Source: UBA9076 sp964418835 (GTDB lineage: Bacteria; Bacillota_I; Bacilli_A; Erysipelotrichales; Erysipelotrichaceae). Taken from it: DNA of 16,327 bases. The translations under genes were made by a program, and so were the position numbers. The notes below the pieces were generated by a model. The model did not search any database and was not told the origin of the DNA. It saw only the letters and a program-made list of their open reading frames with translations. Positions 7,212-14,448 of the stretch are shown piece by piece; the first letter of the stretch is position 1; each line of letters starts with the position of its first letter. The stretch spans positions 1 to 16,327 of the forward strand of contig CAYQNJ010000025.1 of the NCBI GenBank assembly GCA_964418835.1, given 5' to 3'.

Positions 7212-7661
7212 TTACATTTTTATTTTAACAACAGCCTTTTTAACATCTTTATAGTTTGTATAAATTTTATGCATATGTAAATCTTCTGGGAATGTTATAG
7301 CTAGATTAGTATTATCTAGGTAATAACTTGTATACTTATTACCATATGCAAAATATACATCTTTATCTTCTTCATAAGGAGTACTACTATCAATATCTTC
7401 TAGTGTAGTTATTGCGATAGTTTCATCTCCTTGTAATACTATATGTATATCTATGTAATTATGATGACCTTCAAACTTTAATTCATTAAATAAACCTGTT
7501 TGATAGTCCATAATATTTAAATAAACATTATCTCCATCAATCTCATTTCTACCATAAGGTAGTTTTGTAAGATCATTGTTTAAAATAAAGTTTAATGCAG
7601 TATCTAAGTTTTTAGATATTCCAAGATAAGTTTTTATGTTTTTTTGTTTAGATAGAATCAT
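7212..7661 (-). CDS. YhcH/YjgK/YiaL (DUF386) family protein, probable sialic-acid anomerase (NanQ-like)
   Basis: This 149-residue cupin-like cytoplasmic protein carries the family metal-site pattern: FEGHHNYIDIHIVLQGDE (63-80; Glu64, His66 or His67, Asp71, His73) and ITFPEDLHMHKI (122-133; His129, His131). The conserved C-terminal KKAVVKIK is present. E. coli YhcH (NanQ) speeds anomerisation of sialic acid released or imported in the alpha form so that the downstream pathway can use it. Co-location with nanE, nanA and nanK supports that role. GAGGTG lies just upstream of the ATG. The gene is inverted, convergent with nanA and divergent from nanK with only 43 bp between start codons. Confidence 0.87.
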   Translation of the reverse strand: MILSKQKNIKTYLGISKNLDTALNFILNNDLTKLPYGRNEIDGDNVYLNIMDYQTGLFNELKFEGHHNYIDIHIVLQGDETIAITTLEDIDSSTPYEEDKDVYFAYGNKYTSYYLDNTNLAITFPEDLHMHKIYTNYKDVKKAVVKIKM

Positions 7662-7678
7662 GTTTTCACCTCGTTAAA

Positions 7679-7687
7679 ATTATATCA
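7679..7687 (-). promoter_or_regulatory. Extended -10 element for the YhcH gene
   Basis: On the - strand TGATATAAT gives a perfect -10 (7679-7684) with a TGn extension (7685-7687). The -35 is poor, as is common with extended -10 promoters. The leader would be only about 10 nt, so the ribosome-binding site lies near the 5' end. No convincing rightward promoter for nanK is seen in the 43-bp gap. Confidence 0.4.
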
Positions 7688-7704
7688 CGATAGGAGGGTT
7701 TATT

Positions 7705-8622
7705 ATGTATTATTTAGGTGTTGATATTGGTGGTACTAGTGTAAAGATGGGTATTGTGGATGATAATGGAAACATTTATGATAAAGCACAATATGAAGTA
7801 GCATTTGATGGCTATGTTACTCCAATAATTCAAACAGTTAAAACAAAGGTAAAAGAATATTTAACTAATTCATCTTATGAGGTTATTGGTATTGGTATTT
7901 CAGCCACAGGACAAATAGATAGTGTTAAAGGTGAAGTGATTGGCACAGCTGGGCACATACCTAATTATATTGGCTCTAAATTTAAAGAAGAAATTCATAA
8001 TGATACTAAATTACCTGTCACAGTAACTAACGATGCTAATTGTATGTTATTAGGTGAGATATGGAAGGGTAATGCATCTAATTATAAAAATGTAGTGGGT
8101 ATAACTCTAGGGACTGGTGTAGGTGGAGGAGTTATGGTAGATGGTAATATCTTGCTAGGTAATAGAGGTATTGCTGGTGAACTGGGGCACATGATATTAA
8201 ACAATGATGGTATTAAATGCTATTGTGGTAATATAGGTTGTTATGAGCAATATGCATCTACAACAGCCTTAATAAAACTATGTGAAACAGAGTTGAAGGT
8301 AAGTGATTTAAATGGTTCTAAAATATTTGAAATGGCTAAAGATAATAATGAGAGTATTATTAAATGTATGGACATTTGGTTAAACAATATTGCGGATGGT
8401 TTAATTTCATTGATTCATATATTTAATCCAGATTATATTTTAATAGGTGGAGGAGTTAGTGCTCAAAAAGAATTACTGATGAGTCCTATTGAAGAAATAA
8501 TTAGAAAAAAAGCAATGCCTCGCTTTAGTGAAAATCTTGTGATTGAAGCCGCAACTTTAGGTAATGATGCGGGTATAATAGGAGCAATATATTTTTATAA
8601 AAAAGAAAATGGAATCTTATAG
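7705..8622 (+). CDS. nanK: ROK-family kinase, probable N-acetylmannosamine kinase
   Basis: This 305-residue cytoplasmic sugar kinase has the N-terminal ATP phosphate-binding loop GVDIGGTSVKMG (5-16). The catalytic Asp110 lies in TNDAN, and GITLGTGVGGG (132-142) is the second glycine-rich motif. The ROK zinc site is formed by His162 with Cys172, Cys174 and Cys179 in CYCGNIGCYEQYAS. It would phosphorylate ManNAc to ManNAc-6-P for NanE. ROK kinases for ManNAc, GlcNAc and glucose cannot be separated reliably by eye; the assignment rests on the locus, which otherwise lacks a ManNAc kinase. AGGAGG (7692-7697) precedes the ATG. The last codons lie inside the terminator stem shared with convergent apbE. 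Confidence 0.85.
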   Translation: MYYLGVDIGGTSVKMGIVDDNGNIYDKAQYEVAFDGYVTPIIQTVKTKVKEYLTNSSYEVIGIGISATGQIDSVKGEVIGTAGHIPNYIGSKFKEEIHNDTKLPVTVTNDANCMLLGEIWKGNASNYKNVVGITLGTGVGGGVMVDGNILLGNRGIAGELGHMILNNDGIKCYCGNIGCYEQYASTTALIKLCETELKVSDLNGSKIFEMAKDNNESIIKCMDIWLNNIADGLISLIHIFNPDYILIGGGVSAQKELLMSPIEEIIRKKAMPRFSENLVIEAATLGNDAGIIGAIYFYKKENGIL

Positions 8623-8635
8623 GGATTCCATTTTT
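8606..8635. terminator. Bidirectional terminator overlapping the nanK and apbE 3' ends
   Basis: An 11-bp perfect stem (8606-8616 with 8624-8634) has a 7-nt loop, ends in T on the + strand and is T-rich on the - strand. It contains the nanK stop codon, and its 3' edge reaches the apbE stop (8634-8636). It separates the sialic-acid block from the Rnf block. Confidence 0.85.
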
Positions 8636-9752
8636 ACTTCCATGTTATTTTATCTTCAAGGTTTTGTGTATATACTACTTTAAATCCTTCTACTTCTTTT
8701 GAAAACTGTGATTCTATTTCTTCATTTTTATCCATAATCCAAATAACCTCTAATGTCTCATTTGGATTATCTTTTTTAAACTTTTCTATTATTTGATTAC
8801 CTGTTTCATAATCCACAGTAAATAGTGTAGTACTTAATGCATCAGCCACTCCACTATCTTTAGTAATAACAGTTACAGAGTGGAAATGATTTGATGGAAA
8901 TAGTGTTGTAGGATCTATTATATGGTGATATGAATAACCATCATTAGCTACATAATATCTTTGATAATCACCACTAGTCACAAATGAATTACTTCCTTCA
9001 CTGTTTACTACAAATATTGAACCATTTCCACCAGAAGGTCTTTGAATACCTACTCTCCAAGGTGTTCCATCTAGTTTTGTGTTTATGGTTCTATTATTTC
9101 CTCCAGCATCCACAAAACCTACTTTTATATTTTGTTGTTCTAGTTTTTTTGCTACATATTCTGTCGCAAATCCTTTTGCAATTCCTCCTACATCTAGTGA
9201 TGCACAAGGTTTGTTTAAGTAAACTGTAGAATCTTCTTTGTTTATTTCTACTAAGTCCCATCCAGTACAAGTGCTAGCTTCTTTAAGTTCTTCTAAACTA
9301 GGTGTATTTCCAAGTTTTCCTTCTTCCATCAAGGACATTCCTTCTTCTCTATAGTTATGCCAAATCTTTAACACAGGACCAAAGGTAATATCAAATTCTC
9401 CATTAGAAATATCATAGTATTTTTTTGACAGTTCTAGCATATAAATAATAATAGGATCTACCTTAACAGGTTTTATACCGGCATTATCATTAATAGTTTT
9501 AATATTATTTATTCCATCATAATTTTTATATATATCAAATAGTTTATTCATATAACTAAAATCTTCAATAGAACTATTGAATAATTTATCAAACTCTTCT
9601 TGTGAAGAGGATGATGTAGATATACTTATATAAGTATCAAAACCTGCAGATACAGTTACATTGTTAAACATGCTTAATTTGGATGTATTACTTTGACATC
9701 CAACTATAAAAAGTAGTAGTAATGTTATTGTGATTATTTTAATTTTTTTCAT
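8634..9752 (-). CDS. apbE: FAD:protein FMN transferase (flavin transferase, lipoprotein)
   Basis: This 372-residue exported lipoprotein transfers FMN from FAD onto Thr residues of target proteins such as RnfG and RnfD. The signal peptide ends at lipobox IVGC (Cys19). ApbE motifs run in order: ISNGEFDITFGPV (115-127), LDVGGIAKGFA (186-196), VDAGGNNRT (214-222), FVTSGDYQRYY (257-267), HHIIDPTTLFPS (276-287) and GVADALSTTLF (301-311, metal-site Asp304 and Thr308/309 region). The usual IDPxTGxP is here IDPTTLFP, a substitution of the Gly. It diverges from the rnf operon, whose RnfG and RnfD carry the predicted acceptor threonines. There is no recognisable ribosome-binding site; a perfect extended -10 ends 7 nt before the ATG, so the mRNA may be leaderless. 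Confidence 0.95.
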   Translation of the reverse strand: MKKIKIITITLLLLFIVGCQSNTSKLSMFNNVTVSAGFDTYISISTSSSSQEEFDKLFNSSIEDFSYMNKLFDIYKNYDGINNIKTINDNAGIKPVKVDPIIIYMLELSKKYYDISNGEFDITFGPVLKIWHNYREEGMSLMEEGKLGNTPSLEELKEASTCTGWDLVEINKEDSTVYLNKPCASLDVGGIAKGFATEYVAKKLEQQNIKVGFVDAGGNNRTINTKLDGTPWRVGIQRPSGGNGSIFVVNSEGSNSFVTSGDYQRYYVANDGYSYHHIIDPTTLFPSNHFHSVTVITKDSGVADALSTTLFTVDYETGNQIIEKFKKDNPNETLEVIWIMDKNEEIESQFSKEVEGFKVVYTQNLEDKITWK

Positions 9753-9759
9753 AGGGTAT

Positions 9760-9768
9760 ATTATAGCA
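9760..9768 (-). promoter_or_regulatory. Extended -10 promoter element directly at the apbE start
   Basis: On the - strand TGCTATAAT places a perfect -10 at 9760-9765 with a TGn extension at 9766-9768. Only ATACCCT separates it from the apbE ATG, so transcription would begin at or within one or two bases of the start codon. No good -35 is visible. Confidence 0.55.
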
Positions 9769-9787
9769 TAATTAGTATAAAGTGATA

Positions 9788-9816
9788 TAGAAAATGCACA
9801 TTTGTAATGGTATAAT
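9788..9816 (+). promoter_or_regulatory. Promoter of the rnf operon
   Basis: TAGAAA (9788-9793), a 17-nt spacer ending in TGG, and a perfect TATAAT (9811-9816) form an extended -10 promoter. Transcription would start near 9823. It is 45-50 bp from the divergent apbE promoter, allowing joint control of the complex and its flavinylating enzyme. Confidence 0.65.
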
Positions 9817-9833
9817 ATCGTTGTTATATTATG
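9811..9833. repeat. Inverted repeat over the rnf -10 box and transcription start
   Basis: ATAATAT (9812-9818) and ATATTAT (9826-9832) form a perfect 7-bp inverted repeat around CGTTGTT, extendable by one T-G pair. The left arm overlaps the -10 box and the right arm ends just before the ribosome-binding site. It could be an operator; as RNA only part would be transcribed, so a leader hairpin is less likely. Confidence 0.45.
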
Positions 9834-9847
9834 AAAGGTGGAATAGT

Positions 9848-11140
9848 ATGTCGTTTTTGTTAGGTCAGATGCGTCATCATGTTAATGGTCAAAAAGAGTT
9901 AACTGCTCATAATGATATTATTAAAATTGGTGCACCTTCTGAAATCTATATTCCTTTAGTTATTAGCAATGTTGCTTGTGAAGTACTTGTTAAAGAAGGG
10001 GATAGTGTTAAAGTTGGAACAAAGATTGCTGCTAGAAATGATCATTTCTATGTACCTGTTTATTCATCAGTTTCTGGTGTTGTTAAAGGTGTTAAGAAGA
10101 TGATGCATTCTAGTTTGAAACAAGTAGATCATTTGGTTATTTTAAATGATGGAAAGTATGAAGTTGAAGTTCCTCTAAAACCAATTGATTTTGAAAAAGC
10201 AACTCATAAAGAGTTAGAAAACTTTGTTAAGGAAGCAGGTTTAGTAGGATGTGGAGGAGCTGGTTTCCCTACATTTGTTAAGTATATGATGCCTGAAAAG
10301 ATTGATACATTAATAATAAATGCAGTTGAATGTGAACCATTTATTACTTCTGATTACAAAGGTATTTATGAAAACCTTGATTTATTTGTTCATGGTGTAA
10401 GAGCTATGTTTAAATTATCAGGTGGTAAAGTAGGTTTGGTTGCTATTAAAGAAAGTAAGAAAGATTTAATTCCAGTATTACAAGATGCTTTTAGCAAATA
10501 TCCAAACATTAAAGTTTCTTTAGTTCCTGATGTTTACCCAATGGGTTGGGAAAGAACATTAGTATATGAACTTACTAAGAAACGTTATTCTAAATTACCT
10601 TCAGAAGTTGGTTGTGTAGTAAGTAATGCGACTACTGCAATTGCTTTAGGTGATGCTTTATTAAATGGTATGCCTATTACAAAAAAATTAGTTACTGTAT
10701 CAGGTGATGGAGTTAATAAACCAACTAATGTATTAGCTTATGTTGGTACTCCTGTGAAAGAACTAATTGATGCTTGTGGTGGATATAAGGGTGAAGAAAT
10801 TGTTGTTGTGGCTGGGGGACCTATGATGGGTAAATCAATGACTACTGATGGGTATGTTGTTGACTTAGCTACTAATGCGGTTACTGTTCTTCAAAATAAA
10901 GTGTTGGATGAAGTAGCTTGTTTAAGATGTGGACGTTGTAGTGATTATTGTCCTAGTGGATTACAACCTGTAAGAATTAATACAGCTGAAAAGAATAAAG
11001 ATTTAGATTCTTTAACTAAATTAAGTGTTATGGATTGTATAGAATGTGGATTGTGTTCATTTGTATGTCCTTCAAAATTAGAAGTTACAGAAGGCGTTAA
11101 AAAAGCGAAAAGATATTTTGCTTTGAAGAGTAAGAAGTAG
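9848..11140 (+). CDS. rnfC: Rnf complex subunit C (NADH-side, iron-sulfur)
   Basis: This 430-residue cytoplasmic peripheral subunit passes electrons between NAD(H) and the rest of the ion-pumping Rnf complex. The nucleotide/FMN-binding fold contains GLVGCGGAGFPTFVK (131-145) and NAVECEPFITSDY (158-170). Two ferredoxin-type [4Fe-4S] motifs follow: Cys358/361/364/368 and Cys397/400/403/407. The start at 9848 is chosen because AAGGTGG (9835-9841) lies just upstream and MSFLLGQMRHH is a plausible N terminus; an in-frame ATG at 9794 lies upstream of the promoter's -10. The N-terminal domain lacks the usual GGxHPP and QHIGAP motifs (here HVNGQKELT and VISNVACEV), though the lipoyl-like EGDSVKVGTKI is kept. 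rnfD follows after 9 nt. Confidence 0.96.
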   Translation: MSFLLGQMRHHVNGQKELTAHNDIIKIGAPSEIYIPLVISNVACEVLVKEGDSVKVGTKIAARNDHFYVPVYSSVSGVVKGVKKMMHSSLKQVDHLVILNDGKYEVEVPLKPIDFEKATHKELENFVKEAGLVGCGGAGFPTFVKYMMPEKIDTLIINAVECEPFITSDYKGIYENLDLFVHGVRAMFKLSGGKVGLVAIKESKKDLIPVLQDAFSKYPNIKVSLVPDVYPMGWERTLVYELTKKRYSKLPSEVGCVVSNATTAIALGDALLNGMPITKKLVTVSGDGVNKPTNVLAYVGTPVKELIDACGGYKGEEIVVVAGGPMMGKSMTTDGYVVDLATNAVTVLQNKVLDEVACLRCGRCSDYCPSGLQPVRINTAEKNKDLDSLTKLSVMDCIECGLCSFVCPSKLEVTEGVKKAKRYFALKSKK

Positions 11141-11149
11141 GGGGCAAAG

Positions 11150-12262
11150 ATGAAATTAAATTATAAATTTTCTCCTAACTATCGAGATGAACTTTCAACT
11201 AAGGGAATAATGTTTCAATTGTTGATCGGTTTGTTAGTTGTATTTCTAGCAACGGATATTTATTATTTTGTTGAATTAGGAAGTGAATATGGAATTAGAG
11301 CCATTGGTTTGTTATTAAGTTCTGTAGTTGCATCTATACTAACTGAGGTAGTTTGGTGTTTAGCATTAAAAAAAGATATTAAAACTTATTTGAGTAGTTC
11401 ATTTCCTTGGATTACTGCAATTATCTTAACTTTAACAGTTCAAGTTTCTACTAGTTATTATGCATTAATAATTAGTACTATTATTGCAATATTCTTTGGT
11501 AAATTAGTATTTGGTGGTTTTGGGCAAAACATATTTAATCCTGCTGCTGTAGGTAGAGCTGTAATAGCTTCTAGTTTTACTGGTAGTGTTGTTAATGATT
11601 TTGTTTCTGGAGCTACTCCAACAGCAAGTTTTGCTAACCAAGGTTGGTTTGCTGCTAGTGATGCTGCATTTAATACTTTCATTGATAAATTTGGTGGTTT
11701 AACTAATATGTTTATTGGTATGTATCCTGGGTCTATTGGTGAAACAAGTGCACTAGTATTATTAGTAGTTGGTATTTATTTAGTTTATAAGAAGGTAATT
11801 GATTATAGAGTTAGTGTTGTTTATATAGCTACTATATTTGTAACTACATTAATTATTGGTTTAGCTAATGGACAAGGATTATGGTATCCATTATTCCATG
11901 TATTAACAGGTGGAGCTATGTTTGGGGCTGTGTTTATGTTAACTGATCCTGTAACAAATCCTACTTCTATTCCTGGAAGAATTGTATTTGCAATGGGTGC
12001 AGCTTTCTTTACAGTTTTAATTAGAATTAATGGTAACTTACCTGAAGGTGTATTATACTCTATACTTTTAATGAATATATTAACTCCTGCAATTGAAAAG
12101 ATGTTTGATTCACATCAAGTTCATGCAGAAAAGAATAATTTAAAGAAAGTCATTATTTGTTTTGTAGTTGGACTAGTTATTGTGTTTGGAATGGCTATGT
12201 TTAAAGTGAATAATGCAGAAACAGCAATTAATACTAGCGCTTTATTTGCGCTTGTGAAATAG
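11150..12262 (+). CDS. rnfD: Rnf complex subunit D (membrane, covalent FMN)
   Basis: This 370-residue integral membrane subunit belongs to the NqrB/RnfD family, with about nine or ten helices. Family segments include GGFGQNIFNPAAVGRAVI (122-139) and, near the C-terminal half, GGAMFGAVFMLTDPVTNPTS. The motif SGAT (153-156) after NPAAVGRA is the predicted site where ApbE attaches FMN through Thr156. GGGGG precedes the ATG. The neighbours rnfC (9 nt upstream) and rnfG (10 nt downstream) fix the identity. RnfD takes part in electron transfer and probably in the ion path; Na+ versus H+ specificity cannot be told from sequence by eye. Confidence 0.96.
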   Translation: MKLNYKFSPNYRDELSTKGIMFQLLIGLLVVFLATDIYYFVELGSEYGIRAIGLLLSSVVASILTEVVWCLALKKDIKTYLSSSFPWITAIILTLTVQVSTSYYALIISTIIAIFFGKLVFGGFGQNIFNPAAVGRAVIASSFTGSVVNDFVSGATPTASFANQGWFAASDAAFNTFIDKFGGLTNMFIGMYPGSIGETSALVLLVVGIYLVYKKVIDYRVSVVYIATIFVTTLIIGLANGQGLWYPLFHVLTGGAMFGAVFMLTDPVTNPTSIPGRIVFAMGAAFFTVLIRINGNLPEGVLYSILLMNILTPAIEKMFDSHQVHAEKNNLKKVIICFVVGLVIVFGMAMFKVNNAETAINTSALFALVK

Positions 12263-12272
12263 GAGGGGCATG

Positions 12273-13229
12273 ATGAAAAAGACTGTGTATTTGGCATGTT
12301 TCCTTGCTGTATTGTGTGCGATATTTGGTGGGGCAATTGCTTATGTAAATAATTTAACTGCTCCAATTATTGCTCAACAAGCTATGGCTGCAGAAACTGC
12401 TGTGTTTGCTGAATTAGATCCAGATGCAACATTTAGTGAATTAGATATCACAAGTGATGCTAGTGGTTTAATTAAAAAAGGTTTCTATGGAGAAGGACCT
12501 ACAAATAAGTATTGGGTTTATAGTGCTAGTGTTTTAGGATTTAATTCTGGTACTCCAATTGATTTCTTAGTTGGTTTTGATCAAGATGGAAAAATAGTTT
12601 TATACAATGTTATTAATCAACAAGAAACTGAAGGAATTGGTACAAGAATTACTACTGATGAATTCAAGGTTAAAGATTTAAATGTTAATGAAGGTATTGC
12701 TCCATTATCAGGTGCAACAGTTTCTAGTGATGCTGTTATTAGTGGAATTAACGCTGCTAAAACATTATATTCACAACAAGCTGGTGTTAGTGTTGAAACT
12801 ACAACTGCTGAACCTACAAAACCAGCCCTTGCATTAGGAAGTAAAGTTGCTGTTAGCGGTGACTATTCTAAGTTTGATGCAGTTTGTGAAGCTGGTGAAC
12901 CAACAAGCGAAGGTTATTTAACATTTAATTGTAGTTCAGAAGGCTATGGTTTAATTGATCCAGATGACCATGCGGCTGAAATGGGTGATATTTATTCTAG
13001 AAATGAAGTTGTAGTTACTGTTGATCCTGCAAATAAATCTGTAGTTAGCATTACATTAGTAAACTTTGGTGATACTGCTAATATTGGTGATAAGGCTACT
13101 ACTGAAGATTATTTCACATTATTTAATGGTGTTACAAAAGACATGGAAATTGATACAGTTACTGGTGCTACATGGACTAGTGAATCTATAGTTTCTATGG
13201 TACAAGCAGCTTTGGCTGCTAGCGAGTAG
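12273..13229 (+). CDS. rnfG: Rnf complex subunit G with two FMN-binding domains
   Basis: This 318-residue protein is anchored by one N-terminal helix (about 4-27), with the rest predicted outside the membrane. Numbering below counts from the first of two adjacent ATG codons (12270). Domain 1 (about 60-167) has VGFDQDGKIVLYNVINQQET, EGIGTRI and the acceptor motif PLSGATVSS (Thr150). A Thr/Pro-rich linker (178-187) leads to domain 2 (about 190-319). This has VVVTVDPANKSVVSITLVNF, a similar NIGDK stretch and the acceptor DTVTGATWTS (Thr301). Both match FMN_bind. Usual RnfG is about 180-220 residues with one such domain. The second ATG (12273) has better spacing from AGGAGG (12261-12266), so it is preferred. 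rnfE begins 11 nt downstream. The substrate of ApbE encoded next door is expected here. Confidence 0.93.
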   Translation: MKKTVYLACFLAVLCAIFGGAIAYVNNLTAPIIAQQAMAAETAVFAELDPDATFSELDITSDASGLIKKGFYGEGPTNKYWVYSASVLGFNSGTPIDFLVGFDQDGKIVLYNVINQQETEGIGTRITTDEFKVKDLNVNEGIAPLSGATVSSDAVISGINAAKTLYSQQAGVSVETTTAEPTKPALALGSKVAVSGDYSKFDAVCEAGEPTSEGYLTFNCSSEGYGLIDPDDHAAEMGDIYSRNEVVVTVDPANKSVVSITLVNFGDTANIGDKATTEDYFTLFNGVTKDMEIDTVTGATWTSESIVSMVQAALAASE

Positions 13230-13240
13230 GGGGTGGACTT

Positions 13241-13873
13241 ATGGATAGAATGAAAAACTTTAAAGCAGGATTCATTGATGAAAATCCGGTGTTTGGTTTA
13301 TATTTAGGTATTTGTTCAACTCTTGCAATAACTACGACTTTAAACTCTGCTTTAGGTATGGGTGTTTCTGTTATTGCGGTTCTAGTGTTTAGTAATGTAA
13401 TTATTTCGTTATTAAGAAATATTATTCCTGATGAAATTAGAATTCCAGTTTATATTGTTATTATTGCTAGTTTAGTTACTATTGTAGAAATGTTAATTCA
13501 TGCATATTCTCCAAGTTTATATTCAGCATTAGGTTCATTTATTAATCTAATCGTTGTTAACTGTATAATCATGGGAAGAGCTGAAGCATTTGCTAGTAAG
13601 AACTCAGTATTTGATTCAGCGTTGGATGGTATTGGAATGGGCTTAGGCTATACACTTAGCTTAGTAGCAATGAGTGTTATTAGACAAATTATTGGTACAG
13701 GTTCAATTGGTCTATCAAATCCATTTACTGATGCAGTAATATTTAATTTCCAAATAATTCCTACGGGATTTGAAGTTTCATTGTTTAAGAGTAATGTAGG
13801 TGCTTTCTTGACTTTCGCAATGCTTGCGGCTGCTTTGACTGCATATAAAAATAGTAAGGAGGCTAAGAAATAA
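13241..13873 (+). CDS. rnfE: Rnf complex subunit E (membrane)
   Basis: This 210-residue integral membrane subunit has six predicted helices and is homologous to RnfA in inverted orientation. LYLGICSTLAIT (Cys25) and LIVVNCIIMGRAEAFA (Cys108) hold the two Cys that, with those of RnfA, coordinate the intramembrane Fe-S centre described for Rnf/NQR complexes. The ENPVFGL segment at 14-20 is typical of the family. A GGGGTGG site precedes the ATG. The stop codon overlaps the rnfA ATG by one base, which favours coupled, equal synthesis of the two halves of the heterodimer. Confidence 0.96.
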   Translation: MDRMKNFKAGFIDENPVFGLYLGICSTLAITTTLNSALGMGVSVIAVLVFSNVIISLLRNIIPDEIRIPVYIVIIASLVTIVEMLIHAYSPSLYSALGSFINLIVVNCIIMGRAEAFASKNSVFDSALDGIGMGLGYTLSLVAMSVIRQIIGTGSIGLSNPFTDAVIFNFQIIPTGFEVSLFKSNVGAFLTFAMLAAALTAYKNSKEAKK

Positions 13874-14448
13874 TGGCTGAAATATTCTCGCTATTTATAG
13901 CTGCTGTATTAATTAATAATATAGTTTTGACAAAATTCTTAGGAATTTGTCCGTTCTTAGGTGTTAGTAAAAAATTAGATTCGGCATTTGGTATGGGTGC
14001 TGCAGTAATATTTGTTATTGTTGGTGCGTCTATCATGTCATATGGTTTATATCATACAGTTCTAGTACCTTTAGGTATTGAATATATGAAGCTTATTACT
14101 TTTATCTTAGTTATTGCGACATTTGTTCAATTTACAGAAATGTTCATTAAAAAATATTCTCCTGCTTTATATAAATCTTTAGGTATTTATTTACCTTTAA
14201 TTACAACTAACTGTGTTGTTTTACAAGTAACTTTAGATAATATTTCAAATGAATTTAACTTTGTACAAATGTTAGTATATTCATTTGCGGTTCCAGTTGG
14301 ATTTATGTTGGTGTTATTGTTATTTGCGACTATTCGTGAAAGACTTGAAACATCAGATATTCCGACTGCATTTAAAGGGAATCCAATTGCGCTTGTTGTT
14401 GCTGCTATTATGGCTTTAGCGTTTAGTGCATTTGCAGGTTTAGTATAA
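13873..14448 (+). CDS. rnfA: Rnf complex subunit A (membrane)
   Basis: This 191-residue integral membrane subunit has six predicted helices and normal length. INNIVLTKFLGICPFLGVSK (14-33, Cys26) and PLITTNCVVLQVTL (108-121, Cys114) are the family signatures and contain the paired Cys for the intramembrane Fe-S centre shared with RnfE. It overlaps rnfE by one base at its start and the next small gene by one base at its end (TAATG at both joints). This very tight coupling ties RnfE, RnfA and the small Cys-rich protein together. Confidence 0.96.
   Translation: MAEIFSLFIAAVLINNIVLTKFLGICPFLGVSKKLDSAFGMGAAVIFVIVGASIMSYGLYHTVLVPLGIEYMKLITFILVIATFVQFTEMFIKKYSPALYKSLGIYLPLITTNCVVLQVTLDNISNEFNFVQMLVYSFAVPVGFMLVLLLFATIRERLETSDIPTAFKGNPIALVVAAIMALAFSAFAGLV

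Noticed and set aside
8984..9229. Open frame of 81 codons on the + strand
   Set aside because: It lies wholly inside apbE on the opposite strand, has low-complexity Leu/His composition from complementary AT-rich codons, and has no ribosome-binding site.
9794..9847. Upstream ATG at 9794 for RnfC
   Set aside because: It would lie before the -10 box of the only good promoter, and the extra residues do not resemble RnfC.
9780..9847. Rex redox-regulator site at the rnf promoter
   Set aside because: Only a TTGTTA half-site (9821-9826) is present, with no matching TAACAA arm.
11458..11682. Open frame of 74 codons on the - strand
   Set aside because: It lies antisense within rnfD, whose conserved NPAAVGRA and SGAT motifs occupy the same bases.
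12121..12366. Open frame of 81 codons on the - strand
   Set aside because: It is antisense to the rnfD 3' end and rnfG 5' end; both sense genes are clear family members with good ribosome-binding sites.
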